DNA from: Torymus aiolomorphi
Taxonomy: Eukaryota; Arthropoda; Insecta; Hymenoptera; Torymidae
NCBI GenBank assembly: GCA_036365515.1
Contig: CM070877.1
Coordinates: 117,649,321-117,713,320, forward strand
DNA: 64,000 nucleotides
Reading direction: 5' to 3'
Shown: piece after piece, positions 1-13,206 of the stretch
How positions within the stretch are numbered: position 1 is the stretch's first letter
Layout of the letters: each line of letters begins with the position of its first letter
The notes under the pieces: model-generated
Seen by the model: only the letters and a program-made list of their open reading frames with translations
What the model was told of the DNA's origin: nothing
Database searches by the model: none
Position numbers and translations under genes: made by a program

Positions 1-1377
1 CGTACATATACGTACGCAACCTACGCAGGCTAAAGAGAGAGAAGGAGAAGACGCGCGCGCGCGCTGGAAGTTGATGGGGGAAGAGGCGGAGGGGGGATCG
101 TTTGAAAGGGAAAAGGTGTCGTCGTTAAAACCGCCAAGTGCTGGCATCCCGGCGGAAGCGACATTGTATATAAAAGACGTTCCTCCTCGCTCCCCACTTG
201 GTAATCCTGCAGGAGCGTAAGACAAATTTTATCCGAGTACATAGAGCGGAATGAAAGCGAGAGCGCGTCGACGACGACAACGACGGCGACTGCTAGCGCG
301 CGGGGTTGCTTTCCATTTACTCGAGCATTTAACTACTGCTCTTATTAGAGCAACGACTTTGGCGTAACGTCCGTTCGAGAGCCGCCGCTGAAAAGGCTTT
401 AAAAGTCCTTTCGAGTGCCGCAAGCGATAATCGCCCGATAATTATTTTGAAGGACCCTCTCCTCGCCGTATTTCTACCGTCAAAGTTAAATGAAAATTGG
501 CGTCGAAGCGAGCTCTGGCTGGATAAAGAGATAGCAAAAGACCAGAAGACGAAGGGGGCAGATTCGCTTATATATATATAATACAGAGAAAGAGCGGAGA
601 TGCGCACAATACGCACAATATACAGGAAGATAAAGATCCTCGATTCCATCTTCCGCATTGTCTTGGGTAGTAGCTTCTGGGGACAGGTTCTCTCTCTCCT
701 TCCCTTTTGCCGCTTTCCTCCCGACCGCAGGACTACTCTCGCTGGCTGGCAAAACGCCGGGGAGAAACTCTCTACTTTGCTATATCCATTTCAAAGGACA
801 ATGCTTCATCCTCTCCCTCTCTCTTTCCCAGTGTCTTTGTGCATCCTCGCAATGGATTGCCGGCGCGGCGGCGGCAGCAGGAGAGAGGCTCCTGTCGCTG
901 ATTACTGCGGCCGAGTAGACCTGCGGAGGGTGAGAGAGGGCGCCAGGATAGGCGAAAGGACGTGGATGGAGAGGAGCGCGAGGAGAAGATGCAGCCACGG
1001 CAACGAGATGAACTGCCGTCAATCAACTCGGCAGGGCCGTAAAAGCCCCTGCGGCCGATCCTTACGTTGCACCATTTATCGACAAATGCCACTCACAAAC
1101 AATGTCACTCGACGTGTGCATATATATGCATCTGCACACACATACTGCTGCTGTTGCTGCTGTTATGCGTCCCTCGCTCCGTGATGTTTACGCGCGCGAA
1201 GAGGCTGCAGCGGCCGAGAGATGATGATGACGCTCGGAAGAGATGACGGCGTCGTAATTAAGGCTCTCGTAAACAAACAGTCGCTCGCTCGCGTGCGGCC
1301 CCGAGGTTTTAATTAAGCTAATTTTCAACGGTTTAGCGTATGTTAAGTAGGTAAAAGCGCTTATCTGGTCAATCCTC
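1..1377. other. Gene-free CpG-rich DNA
   Basis: This is non-coding DNA rich in CG and in GA/CT runs, with short (TA)n and (CG)n tracts. The open frames here are low-complexity Arg/Ser/Pro-rich readings of GC-rich DNA in several overlapping frames, without domain signatures or a consistent exon structure. I see no recognisable gene. It could be intergenic, intronic or regulatory. Confidence 0.6.
167..176 (+). promoter_or_regulatory. Possible TATA box
   Basis: TATATAAAAG lies in a CpG-rich stretch. A clear arthropod initiator (TCAGT-like) is not visible 25-35 bases downstream and no gene follows, so this is only a motif match. Confidence 0.15.
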
Positions 1378-1446
1378 TTTCTTTCTCGCTCGCTCTCTCT
1401 CTCTCTCTCTCCCTCTCCCTCTCATTCTTTCATTCTCTTTCTTCCT
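1378..1446. repeat. (CT)n-rich microsatellite
   Basis: Imperfect polypyrimidine tract, mostly CT with CCCT and ATTC interruptions. It is a low-complexity repeat; GA/CT tracts can bind GAGA-type factors in insects, but nothing here shows such use. Confidence 0.85.
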
Positions 1447-4400
1447 TTTGGACTTATGAATACGTATAGCGCTTGTGGGCGCTGCGAGGACGGTAATTAT
1501 TTTTAAAAAAATTCAGCGGTCAGCACGGCCTACTACGATATAGTCACTTACCAAGGCATTCATTATACAAAGTAATTGATTGTCTTAATTAAGAGAAATA
1601 ATCCATTATTTTAATTAACAATTATACGCGCGTGCGCTCGCGCGCTGTTCGATATAAGCAGTAGCCCGCGGGAATCGATTTTTATTGCGTTCTACGTGGT
1701 AGTTAAATTTTTGTTTGTTTTAATTAACTACTTCCAACGGTATGTATTGAAGAAATGTAATGAATTATTTATTTGTTTAGTTTCAACAATGATTTGAGAG
1801 GCACGTTGATGAGATGATAAATTTCATTTATAAAACAGTTCATTTATTTTACAAATTTTTTTTTTTATCAAAGATCTTAAAAGTTTTAATGATAGTAATG
1901 TATATGATTTTAATGCAGTTCTACATTTAACATCACGGTGGAGAAATAATAATAGCAAATTATACAATTCACGTCATTTATACTTTGTAGAATGTAAGCG
2001 TTTCATGGTTAAAAATCATGAGGTTGAAGGATGATTACAGCCGCAAGAACATTACATTAGAAAAACAATTAGCTTTGGAAAAGGCGAAGTCGTGGTGAAA
2101 GTAAAGCCAAGTCTGCGCGGCGTCAGTCAATTTTCAACAACGGGTGGCGAGCACGCGACGTCACACCGCAAATTGCTCCGCTGGCCACGTATTGCGCGTA
2201 ATACATCATAATACGCGCGCGCGCTCGACCACACGCACACAATCGGAAAAGAGAGAGAGGGAGGGAGGGAGGCAGACGGAGAAAGGGCAGGAAAAGGGGA
2301 GGCGGTCACGACTGTTTAACGGAGTTCGCGCGTAAAACGTTGATTTTCAAGGGCTACCGCTACCATAGGTCGCAGGCGGCAAGAACCATTACGCATATCC
2401 TATATAATATACATATATATACGAACCAAACTGACGTTTCGCAGCGCGCTGGGGGCGATTTTACGGACGTTAGCGCGCGCGATGGCCGTTCGATAAACGC
2501 TCGGCAAAGATAAATCATTGGGAAGCGAAGGAGAGTGGGAGAGAGAGGAATCAGCAAATCGCCACTATTGGCAACAATAATACTCCGCGGGCATTCTATC
2601 GGCGCGTACTACACCTGTCGTCGCTCTCTCGGCCGCGTGAGTTGCGATCATCCGCGCGCGCACGGATCTGCCGAGAGCGTTCGGCTCGTTGTTTTTCAAT
2701 CGCTTCGACGAGCCCCCTACACACTCTCCCCTCCTCCCTATCGACGCGCGCGTGCTGTTATTTTGCCTTATTTATAGACGCCTGCTCTCCGCTTCCTGTT
2801 ATGTATACCGGTCGCTGCTTGTATTTCACCATTTTTTCGTTCTATTAGCAGATTTATAAGCTATGCCTTGTATTGCTCGCTTTCAATCGAATGATTGATA
2901 AAGTCGATGACCTACATTGCTATACTTATATATTTAATGTTTTATTCAAACGATTTTTTGCCTTTGTTTTGATCCGCTCTTAATTTTAAGAAAGAGTCAT
3001 TGTATATATAAAATGACGTTTTCCCAGTGTCGATTTCATCAATCAGAGTTAATTGACGCTATTAAATAACCTCCGATTTCATCACTGTCAGCCATTATGA
3101 AGACGTAATTGCAGTCGAATAAAGAAGAGAATAAAATGACGAAATCGCTGAAGTGGAGAGAAAAGTCGTCTAAAAAGGCCAGTGCACAATGAATGCACGT
3201 GGTGGCAAAACAGGTAGGTACTTAGAAAAGGCTCTTCCCCACTTGATCGATTAATATCAATACAATAAACGTGAACGCTCGGGGGCCGGGTCCCATGCGC
3301 TCTCACAATGAGGGCGAGGAGAGCGGCCTAGCGACAGGCCCATAAAATAGCACTCCATTCGCTAAAAACACGCAACATCCCCCTGTCGATGTACCTTTAA
3401 CCATCACCCCATCGATGCCGCTCTATATATATAGTTGCACGCGTGTTTTTCCCTCCCCTCAACAGCGAGGCGCCGGCCGCGAAAGAGAAAACGAGCAGCA
3501 GCAGCCCCCGATATACACATATCGATAGCCGATCAATGGCTTTTCATTGTTGGCCGCGCGCGCAGGGGACACAATCGCGCACTGCTCTCGCTCGGATGTG
3601 TGCACACGCGCGCAAGCGCATTTCGGCGCACATGCGTATACGTGCGTATAGGGGCCATTGTACGAGAAAAGAAGAAGGCTGCGCAGGTAACACGTCGTTT
3701 CGATTGTGTCCTTGACAGCGATTGATACGGCTTCGAGAGAGACGGCGAGTCGGGGTCGATTCCCCCGTCATTGTTCGGCCCCGGTCTCGAGCGCCTGACT
3801 GAGGGAGGTAGGGGGGGCATAGCTCGGCCAGCGCTTTAACGATTATGTCGGGAGCGTTCGATGCCTGGATTACCGGTGAGTCGATTTCTCATCGAGAGAA
3901 GGAGAGAGCGAGGGAGCCGAAAAGGGTTGCTGGTTGTGTGTAGCACCGCACGACAAATGAAAGAACGCGCGCCCGGGGAATTATGATGGTTCGAGAGCGG
4001 AAGGTGAGAAATGAGACGGCACTATATCAGGGCTTTAAGTGTTGCACCGAAGAATTCATCATTCACCATTCGTTATTATGGCCGAGCGCTCCAAGAGCCT
4101 GTGTGTATATATATGGAGCACATAATGAAGTGCACGCGGCTTTTCCTTTTATTACCATTCATCTATTCAGAAGAGGCCACGGAGCACCGCTACAATTCGA
4201 TTTATCCTTTATTTGCCCGTCACATATATACGTATATATTTTCTCGCGGCAAACGCCCACGGACCTAACTCTCGCACTGACTCCATTAAAATTATATATA
4301 GTTACTTGGTTTACATTATACTTTTACTATTTTATTATTATTTATTGTAGTTTGACTATAGTTAAGAATTTCGGAAGGGAACCTATAATAACGTGAATTG

Positions 4401-7100
4401 AAAATTTCAAATGCATTTTCTAATTGTCCCTCGTAAAGATAAATGTTTGAAGCATATTTATTTCATTAAATATATGTAATAATATTTGTGGTGAGACATT
4501 TATCATACAATTTAAAGTAATGTTGATTAAAGATATTTTCGTGTCGTAACAGATATAAAAATACCCAATATAAAAAACTGTCAAAATATTTTCTGTTCAT
4601 GTGTGTATATGGGCAACGAACTTCAAGCTTTCTCCTCTCTGCCTCTCTTTCTCTCTTTCTCCCTCCCTCTTTGTATTATCTTTTGCAGTATTGGTCGCAT
4701 ACGAAAGTGTGCGTCTGCACGGGCGTATACGTGTGTATGTTTAGGCATGCATGTCTGGAAGGCGCTAACATTTCCCTTCGTCTGTGCATATAAGCGAGTT
4801 CAAGAGCCGTTAGTATACCAAGGAATTTCGCAGGTTTACGCTTGCGCGTTGCTGCACTTTGCGAAAACGAGCAGCCTAGATAAGCCGCGACTAAGCACTT
4901 TTCACTTAAGTGCATATATTTATTAAGGCGTCAATGGCATTTTTGTAGTGCAGGAGTCCACACAAGTAAGGAAATAAATTTGCTCGCCTCGACGACGTGG
5001 TAGTAACAATTTTCATCGGTATGTAAATAGTTATACATTTCTATTAAGAAGTTAGGGACATGAAAACTATTAGAGAGTGATTAAATCTATTTACATGTAA
5101 GAGTTAATATATAGAGATACAAGTTAGTATCTTTTAAATAGAAATTTAATAGTAATTTAGGAAATTATATTCTTCAAGTTACGTGTGATGTGATGTATAT
5201 CTCTGTATAGAAATTCATTTATAACCTTCTATAGTTATTTTGTTTCATAACCATATCTCTATAGATACTTCTTCGAAGAGTAATTATGTACCTACATATT
5301 CGATAGCTGTTTGAATACCCATTACAAAATTGCGAATTTAAACGACCGAGTACTTATAAATCTTTATTTTCTTCCTGCAGTGGTATGGTATATTGTCTTA
5401 GTAATATTCACACAAAATTACATATAAGCAACGAAAAAATTTGAATCTTGAAGATATATGATATAACTGTAAAAAAATTTAGGAACAGATCAGCTTTAAC
5501 GACTTTGTCGACACTGGAAGAGTTCGTAGGGTGGTGCAAGTGGTCTCGATATCAGAGTCTTGCATTGTCAACGAAATGGACAAAGCCTCGGCTCCTTTGA
5601 GTACCTCTTTGCCTTTTGTAGCCAGAAAATTCTTTCGCTACTCGAGTGGGCTAACGCCATCTTATGCTTTTATTCTCCTTCTCTATTATTAATGGTTCAA
5701 CTCCCTCTGCCGCCCACAGGCAGTTTCTCTAAAGGAGAAACGCGTCGCATAGATGTATGCAACATGTTTCAGCAGGAAAGCTGTAACCGTAATCTGCATA
5801 TTACGGAACGAAGGCGACCTAAGCAAATATTGGCCGTCTCGGGGGAGACTCCCGCATACTCTTGTCGCCCGACAGCCGCGGCTACCGCTTCCGCGTTTAA
5901 CCGATGGTAATATGACTCTTGACCTCTTTGGTTTTCGGATGCTAGCTGTCGCTCATATGCTTCTTAAACTGTACACGCACGCGGCCGCATAATGCATATT
6001 GAGTCACGGATGGAATATCAGAGTGAACGCGTTATTAAATATACTATAATGTAAATTTCAACGTCTGCGTCATCCCATTAATACTAATATTTTCCAGCCT
6101 TGAATAACTGTTATGGGTAGCGATATTAGATGTATTATTTTATTATACTAAACTACTTTTTTTATTTTAAATAACAAATTTTGATTCTGTTTATTTCTAA
6201 ACAGCTCAATAAGATGTAAAATACCACTTAATATGTATAGATAAAAATTGTGAATTATTTATAGCAATTGATTAAGCTTGTATGGAAAAAGCATTGTATT
6301 AATCAATGGAATTGAATGATTATAAGTTACACGGTTATATCGAAGGATATTAATTGCTTTCTAGTAAACCGACAAGTCGAACTGATTAAACTTAGCGCCA
6401 ATATGAAGTCTATTCGAGCGCCGCGGCGCTGATTTATTTCCTATAAGCGCTTGCATCGCTTTCTCCCTCTCTCTTTCGCGGGCGCGTGCGCGGTGTCACC
6501 GCATATACGGCGCTCATTTTGCGCAGCATCCCACAACCATTGCCTATATACACATACGTAACAGAATTCACGCGCTCCTCGTCGCGCGCTGAGACTCGTT
6601 GAATAATCAAAAGCGAGCGCTCGAGCGGTTCGTTATTTATATATAATACGAGCTCGTGTCAATGTTGTACAGCACGCAAGAGGCTTTATACATCGGCGGG
6701 CGTGCGAGCTTATCGGCCTACTCCTCCGCGACGCCCTATCGTATATTTGTTAATTAAGAAGCGCCGCGAGCGAGCGAGTGCGTTCTCAATGAATGATTGA
6801 TGAGGCAGGCCGATCCGCATCCCTATAACCTCTCGTGCCCAGACTCTTGAGAGTCTCGCGCAAGCGTGGCACTCACGAAACAGGTTTGTGCAAGTGCCCA
6901 AGAGAGAGGGAGATAGGCCTTTCGTCTCTCTCTTCTTTTCGCTTCTGTTCGATTTTGCGAAATCCCTTATTTATCGGCTCGCGCTCGCGTTTATTAGTAT
7001 ACGCGGGCGCGCGCGCCCGAGGCCGGTAATCATAGAGAGCGCGCGCATGTAATTTATAAGATGCTGCGCAGCGGCGGCATTAAAATCCCCGTAGCGCACG
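1447..7100. other. Gene-free alternating AT-rich and CpG-rich blocks
   Basis: AT-rich blocks (about 1500-2100, 2830-3080, 4290-5500, 6010-6390) alternate with CpG-rich blocks (about 2110-2800, 3290-4270, 6400-7100). Open frames longer than 60 codons are restricted to the GC-rich blocks, overlap on both strands and show biased Arg/Ser/Leu composition. I find no splice-consistent exon series, RNA gene or terminal inverted repeat. Confidence 0.55.
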
Positions 7101-7122
7101 AGAGAGAGAGAGAGAGAGAGAG
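7101..7122. repeat. (AG)11 microsatellite
   Basis: Uninterrupted AG dinucleotide array of about 22 bases inside a CpG-rich block. Confidence 0.9.
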
Positions 7123-7393
7123 GCCCCCTACGGTATTTACAAACACATTAGACGCGAATAATAATGGTACGGATCGAGCAATGCAGAAGTGAAAGATCGA
7201 TCGGGGGATGAGAGCGACGGGAAAGCGCATCTGCCTCTTGTCAGCGAGCGGCAAGCTGCAACCTGACGCCCGCGCCGCCGCTAATAATGATCACTCTCAC
7301 GATTTAGCCAGGAGGGGCTGTTTATATCTTGCGCCCGCGCGAACTGCGAGTCCCGGTAATGTTCAACCCCGTGGGCTGCGCGCGCGAGCCACC

Positions 7394-7452
7394 TGATGAT
7401 GATTATGATGATGATGATGGCGATGATGACGACGATAATGATGATTGTGATA
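7394..7452. repeat. (GAT)n imperfect microsatellite
   Basis: Imperfect GAT/GAC trinucleotide array. Read on the + strand it encodes an Asp-rich run, but the surrounding frame has no recognisable protein features, so I treat it as a simple repeat. Confidence 0.8.
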
Positions 7453-9516
7453 GCGATGCTAATGACTGTAATGGAGGCGCTGCTCCGAGTGGGAGCTGCC
7501 CGGCCCCTTTTATCGCTTCATTCGCGCGCCGATATGGTATTCGCGCCCGCGCCCATTTTCAACGATTAAAAATCAATTACCGGCGTTAAGAAAACCAATC
7601 GGGCTCGTCTTCAAACCGGTTGCACTCCGATCCTGCGCTTTTTTGCCCCCGCGCGTGCTTCATATATATACGCGATCGCCATTTTTTGCCTGCCTCCTCC
7701 TTTTTTGCGCATAAAGCCGTGTAACACGCCCAACTACTAGTATTACTTTAATCACTCGATCCATGCTTTTCCGTAAACATTATTACAGAATAAATTCCCG
7801 AGCGGACATAGCTGCCTTTTTCCCGCCGACGCTTTTGCTCGAGTGCTGGAGGACGATCGACTCTTAACGATCATTCGATTTGAGTTTGAAATTTAATTTC
7901 AACCTATTAATAAGAACATTGGATGCTATAATGGATACTTGTTTCGAATGTAATGAGCTTTGACATTTTTAACGCGCCCGAGTGTGTTTTGCAATAAACG
8001 ATAGTATGTAAATTATGCTCACAGTTTAATTATCGGATCCGTAATTCCTGATTTTTATAATCCTCAGCTCCGAGGTATAATTTGCGAGATTTAATTATGT
8101 GTCACATAATGCAGACTAATGTGGTTGTAGCGATGAAATATCCATAAAAATCCCATCGGAAAAGATTAGATCTGATGAGTATTGCTTATAGTTCGTCGCT
8201 CGCACTTTGTTTACTTCGGATGCAGCTGGATATTCAAGCTCGTCGGTCGGTTTCTGCGTGCGCGCGGCCGCGACCACAGAAAGCCTTAGAGCGGCGAAAT
8301 AAGCGTGCGACGTATACGCAACTATCGAAACGCGTATCCTCGGAAACCCGAGTAACAAAAACGTGCGATCGGGTAGTATAGTATCGAAAAAAGTGCGAAA
8401 CCGCGCTTCTTCGCAAGAGTTCGATGTCATTCCGCGCTATCTGGAATTCGATCTCGCGCGCGCGGTTTCGGTTCACCGAAAAATTTCGCGGGTCCTTCTC
8501 TCAGCTCGTGTTTCTCCCCCACCGCGTCCTCAGTTACGCGCACACGCACGTCACAGGAATTCGCAATTTTTCTTCCATTTGAAAATTCGCTAGCTCTGCG
8601 GTTCCTGGAGCAATTTTCTCTGGAATGCAGAGCGTTGCTCTACATCGCTATGTTATTGGCTAGCCGGCAATTTAGTTATTTAACGCTCGATTAGCTTTCG
8701 CGTTTTTTCGCTCGTAGATGCGGAAAGTAAGGCAAGTAGAGTGAGATTGATTCGCGATGATTTGAAAATTTGATGCCCTACGTGAATTTGATTAAGATCT
8801 TTTAGAGGGCTTCGCCTGTGCGCTTTCTGCGGTTGTGGTAAAAAATCATTTCTGCTTGGGGTTCAAAAAACCAGCTCGTTAATTCGTCTTCGTGGTTTTG
8901 CTTCTTTCCGAGATTCGTTATGAGCACGACTTGTGGAGAGTGTATATTTGAATCGGTTCTTCTTCTTCTTCACCTTGAGGTTTGTGGCTAAACTATGTGG
9001 CTATAATCACAATTCTTGAATACATTATTATATTGTGATTACTATTATTACTGCTTCTTGTAAAACGTGTCACTAAATTATTACTCTACGTTATTGCAAT
9101 TAAGAACATGAAATTGGTACTTATCATAAGTATATGTGAATACACGTGGAAAAAAAATAAAGCTTATCTAACTTTTTTGGACTACCTAGTCTAACTTATT
9201 TATGGTAAAAACTACTTTATATTTAAAATAAGAATGCCCATTCCACATTCTCAAAGGGAAGATACTACTTTTTTTAATGTTATTTTTACCAATATCGTTG
9301 TGAGTAGAATTATCTTGTTGTTTCCAAGTTAAATCAACTATGTGAAAAGTAGGATCAACAAATATTTTTTCCGTGCAAGGATCTTAGTTTATGAACAAAG
9401 ATCACTTGATTCTATATAAACAGAAATGTTCACAAATGTGTGCTACAGTGCATTGCAATGAAAAACTATAATTTTATTCCTTCGTTTGAACAGTCAATTC
9501 AAGTATTTTAAAATTT
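7453..9516. other. Gene-free DNA, CpG-rich then AT-rich
   Basis: CpG-rich to about 8600, then AT-rich. Overlapping short frames occur on both strands near 8120-8590, with no domain signature. There is nothing identifiable apart from general composition. Confidence 0.5.
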
Positions 9517-9642
9517 ATGAATGATGTATATAATACAGGATATGCGCTCAAGTTTGTGGAGAAATGGTATGAAGGTGTACGTAAGGTATCCGATGACGAT
9601 TTAGTCAGATTGTTGAATGATGCAGATCTCGAGGCTATATAA
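9517..9642 (+). CDS. Candidate 41-codon ORF or terminal exon
   Basis: A small frame runs from ATG at 9517 to TAA at 9640-9642 in otherwise AT-rich DNA. Its composition is protein-like: it is mixed and charged, with WYEGVRKVSDDDLVRLL near the middle and DADLEAI at the end, unlike the low-complexity frames around it. A possible splice acceptor (AATACAG at 9532-9538) sits inside the frame, so the coding part may be a last exon beginning at 9539 rather than a standalone ORF. The sequence is predicted to be mostly helical. I do not recognise a family and can identify no upstream exon. It could be the end of a host gene, a transposon protein fragment, or chance. Confidence 0.3.
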   Translation: MNDVYNTGYALKFVEKWYEGVRKVSDDDLVRLLNDADLEAI

Positions 9643-9845
9643 GTCTGACTGAAGTTCTATCGCTGATTTATAGAACTATTATAAATATATATTATAATTA
9701 CAATTGTTTTCTCTCCTCGGGGCTGCAAAAGATATTGATACCGTGGATTATTCCACTTTGTGATCGTCTGGTTTCAGCCCAAACCTGACACCGGGTACAA
9801 CTGTTTCTTTCATAATTTCTTCTTCTTATTCATCTGATACGCCAT

Positions 9846-10867
9846 CCCTGGTAGAAATTAGTCCATTAAAAATGGGAAGGAAAACAGAAACTAGCCATTA
9901 GAAATGGCTAGTTATTAGACAGATATGTAACGCTTTTTTTTATCAACTTCTCCCATTTTATGGAATGGCCCTAATCTGAAAATCTTTACATTAAAATTTC
10001 ATAACAATTCAATCATATATTTTAAAACTTATACTTTTAAGAGATAGTTTACCGAGATATAAACAAAATTTAGTAATCTTTGTACTATTTACAGCTTTAT
10101 TCTATAGGATATAAACCAAAATCGTTATTTTGACACGTGACTCTATCTCTCTTACTCATCGCCATAACAAATCGCTTGCTACTAGATTTATAATGGCTTT
10201 ATCGACTAGCTATTTTGACTAGCATTAAAATTCCAAATTAATAGATAGTACAAAATTGTGACCATCTTTGCGGCCAATAAATGTGAAAAATAGGTTAAAA
10301 AATCGTTACACCCCTGGTAGAAATTAGTCGATTAAAAATGGGAAGGAAAACAGAAACTGGCCATTAGAAATGGCTAGTTATTAGACAGACATGTAACGCT
10401 TTTTTTTATCAACTTCTCCCATTTTATGGAATGGCCCTAACCTGAAAATCTTTACATTAAAATTTCATAACAATTCAATCATATATTTTAAAACTTATAC
10501 TCTTAAGAGACAGTTTACCGGGATATAAACAAAATTTAGTAGTCTTTGTACTATTTACAGCTTTATTCTATAAGATATAAACCAAAATCGTTATTTTGAC
10601 ACGTGACTCTATCTCTCTTACTCATCGCCATAACAAATCGCTTGTTACTAGAGTTATAATGGCTTCATCGACTAGCTATTTTAACTAGCATTAAAATGCT
10701 AAATTAATAGATAGTACAAAATTGTGACCATCTTTGCGGCCAATAAATGTGAAAAATAGGTTAAAAAAATCGTTACACTTATGGAAGAAAATTGGAGTCC
10801 ATTTTTTGCCATTTTGGATCAAACTAGCCATTTACTGCTCAAAAAATTATTTCAATTTCCACCAGGG
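9846..10867. mobile_element. CCCTGGTAG inverted-repeat element with internal tandem duplication
   Basis: The element begins CCCTGGTAGAAATT at 9846 and ends with the inverted copy AATTTCCACCAGGG at 10867, with AT on both flanks. The left-end sequence and about 450 following bases occur twice in tandem (9846-10311 and from 10312), differing at only a few positions. The second unit continues about 90 bases further to the right end. It has no coding capacity, so it is a non-autonomous DNA transposon (MITE-like). The duplication may be internal, or a truncated copy may abut a full one. Confidence 0.75.
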
Positions 10868-13206
10868 ATTGAGCATTTTAATATATGTTGTACATAACCT
10901 ATTGTTACACACCTTTGTAATTTATTTCTAGTTTTGCTGTTCATACTTTGTGAAAATTATCACAAGGAAGGTACACAACTTCAAAGACCATTTTCTGAGT
11001 ACCTAATAAGGAAACCTGACATTCGTTCTAATTTTTTCTCAAAACATAATCGATTTAATTTCGAATTTCATTGAATAAGACCATAGTATTTATCATTTTC
11101 TTTTAAAGTAGAAATGCTGTTCTTTCAAAATAGCCAATGAGAAAGCTATGTTATTGATTTCCCGGCACACAGGCCTCAAACTAATATAGGAATATTCGCG
11201 ACTGGAATAAGTTTATTGTAGTTCACGTGTTTGAGTGTCGGTAGGTCTGGAGCGATGTATATAGTTGAAAGAGCGCGAGTATGAGCTAGTGCTTTTACAA
11301 GGCGCGAAGAGGACTTTTTGCACATCGTAGAAAATTGGCATTGACAGCGGAGCTCGTGCAGCTTGTCGACGTGTCTTTCCCGCTGCTTTGCCTCTCAAGT
11401 GTCCGCTTCTGCGCATGTGCACGCTGAGTCGAAGAAATCGCCGAGGACGAGGGAATGTGTGCGGGACTCCAAATGCCCTTTCCACGAATTTCGGATGTTC
11501 TCGCGTAGCGAGATCAAAGCGAGAGTCTGATCGTACAATTGATTTTGGATTCGGGCCTTTCGGTACGAAAAGCACGAAGTCAAGAGAGGAGACTACTTTC
11601 AGCTCACTTAATGGAGCATCACATTATTAATAGAACCATGCCAAAAATACGATGAGTTTGCGAGCTTCTCTTTGAGCAAAAATGTTGAACGAAACTCGAA
11701 GGAGAAAGACTGAGAAGAATAATGGAAAACGTAATATTTTAGGGGTGCCCATCTTATTGCATTACATGGCCATGTTTCCTGCGGGTGTCAAATAATTGAA
11801 GAAATTGATCGTTAATTTATTGGATATTATTAATTACTAGGTATTGATTGGTTAATTTATTAAGTATATAAAAATATCAAGATCAGTGGTAGAAACCTAA
11901 TTGATTCTCTACTCATGCACATATACCGCATACATACGGTTATCTTTCAGTATTTTTCGTCTAAAAAACGTCTGATCAAGATTTGACAAAAATGCTATAA
12001 TCGCGTCTAACACTGATTTTACTAGCAGGACATTTCCGCATTTTTATTTTTCATTTTCCTACGCATCTAAATATGGGAAGGTTCTAAACCAGTACTAGGC
12101 TTTTTGACTTACTATTAGTTTTGGCCCAGTCTTTTTTTTTTTTTTTTTTTTACAAGTAAACCAGTAAACTTATTCAAGTAGTATTTCATAATGATCAGTC
12201 TCATAGAACCATATGTTCATCAAAACAAAAGCATCTATTTTTGCGTAAGGTGTCTTGTTTGACTGGCATCGTCGAACAGAGGCGTAACTGCGATTCACGC
12301 ATTTATAGTCTTCCGAGGGAGCGAGAAATGTTAGGAGCTGTGCGGAGCCGTACGGTGCACAGTTGTACATCTGGCAACAGTCCAAATCTAAACTGCATGC
12401 ATGTGCTTATTCGTGGACTTCTAGACATTCGAAAAGAGGAATTTGGTTTTATGTTTTACGTTTTATAAGTTAAATTTAAAAAATTCTGTCTTTTTATTAT
12501 TATGCAAAGAAATCATTCATGTACACGATTTATTTAAGACTTTTGACTTTTGCATAGCAACATAATATAGTACAAACAAGACTCGGATATTATTTGACGC
12601 AAGAAAAACACGAGGAACACTAACAACTCGCTGGCAGCATTTAATTGAGGAGAAATTACGACCACGTTAGTTTATTACGAAGTAAGCATTTGGCGCTTTT
12701 CTACGCGAATCATTGCACTTGGCATGTCAAAGTTAATTGTCCGCAGTATATAACTGCCGACTGAAATACCATATATGTGTGATATATGTGTGTGTGAGTA
12801 GAGACACACGTCTATAAAATATGATACACCGTTAGCTGGTTTCGAGCTCTAGTCTTCCCTATGAATTAAGCTTTCAATAATTGTATTTAAGCTTTATAGG
12901 AACGGTGCTCTTTTCATAAATGAATTAAAAAACAATTTTTTGTTATTCGTTTTTGTTTAGTTATTTAAAAAATGTATAAAAAGCTTTATTTGATCATATC
13001 CTTATACAGTACATTTATTATTTAAAAGAACCCAATTTTAAAAAAGTAGTTTGGAATTTATACTCTGAATCGATGAACTCTATATCTGACGGTCATTTAA
13101 CAAGAGAACGTTTGATATTTTATGTTTTGAAATTTTATGTTTATTTGTACTCACAAGTAATAAATAGACAAAAAGTTATCTGATATCGAGGTTAATTATA
13201 GTAATA
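10868..13206. other. Gene-free DNA with one GC-rich island
   Basis: Mostly AT-rich DNA with a GC-rich island at about 11210-11640 that holds overlapping frames on both strands (up to 120 codons on the minus strand). These are Arg/Ser/Pro-rich and show no family signature. A poly-T run lies at 12132-12151. I see no other structure. Confidence 0.5.
12132..12151. repeat. Poly-T run (20 T)
   Basis: Uninterrupted 20-base T run. On the minus strand it could be the poly-A tail of a retroposed sequence, but no retroposon body or target duplication is recognisable next to it. Confidence 0.8.

Noticed and set aside
600..1184. 194-codon frame on the + strand
   Set aside because: Runs through GC-rich low-complexity DNA, overlaps frames in other phases, ends in a (CTG/TGC)-derived Cys run and shows no domain or splice pattern.
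7394..7589. Asp-rich protein frame over the GAT repeat
   Set aside because: The acidic run is the trinucleotide repeat; flanking residues show no protein signature.
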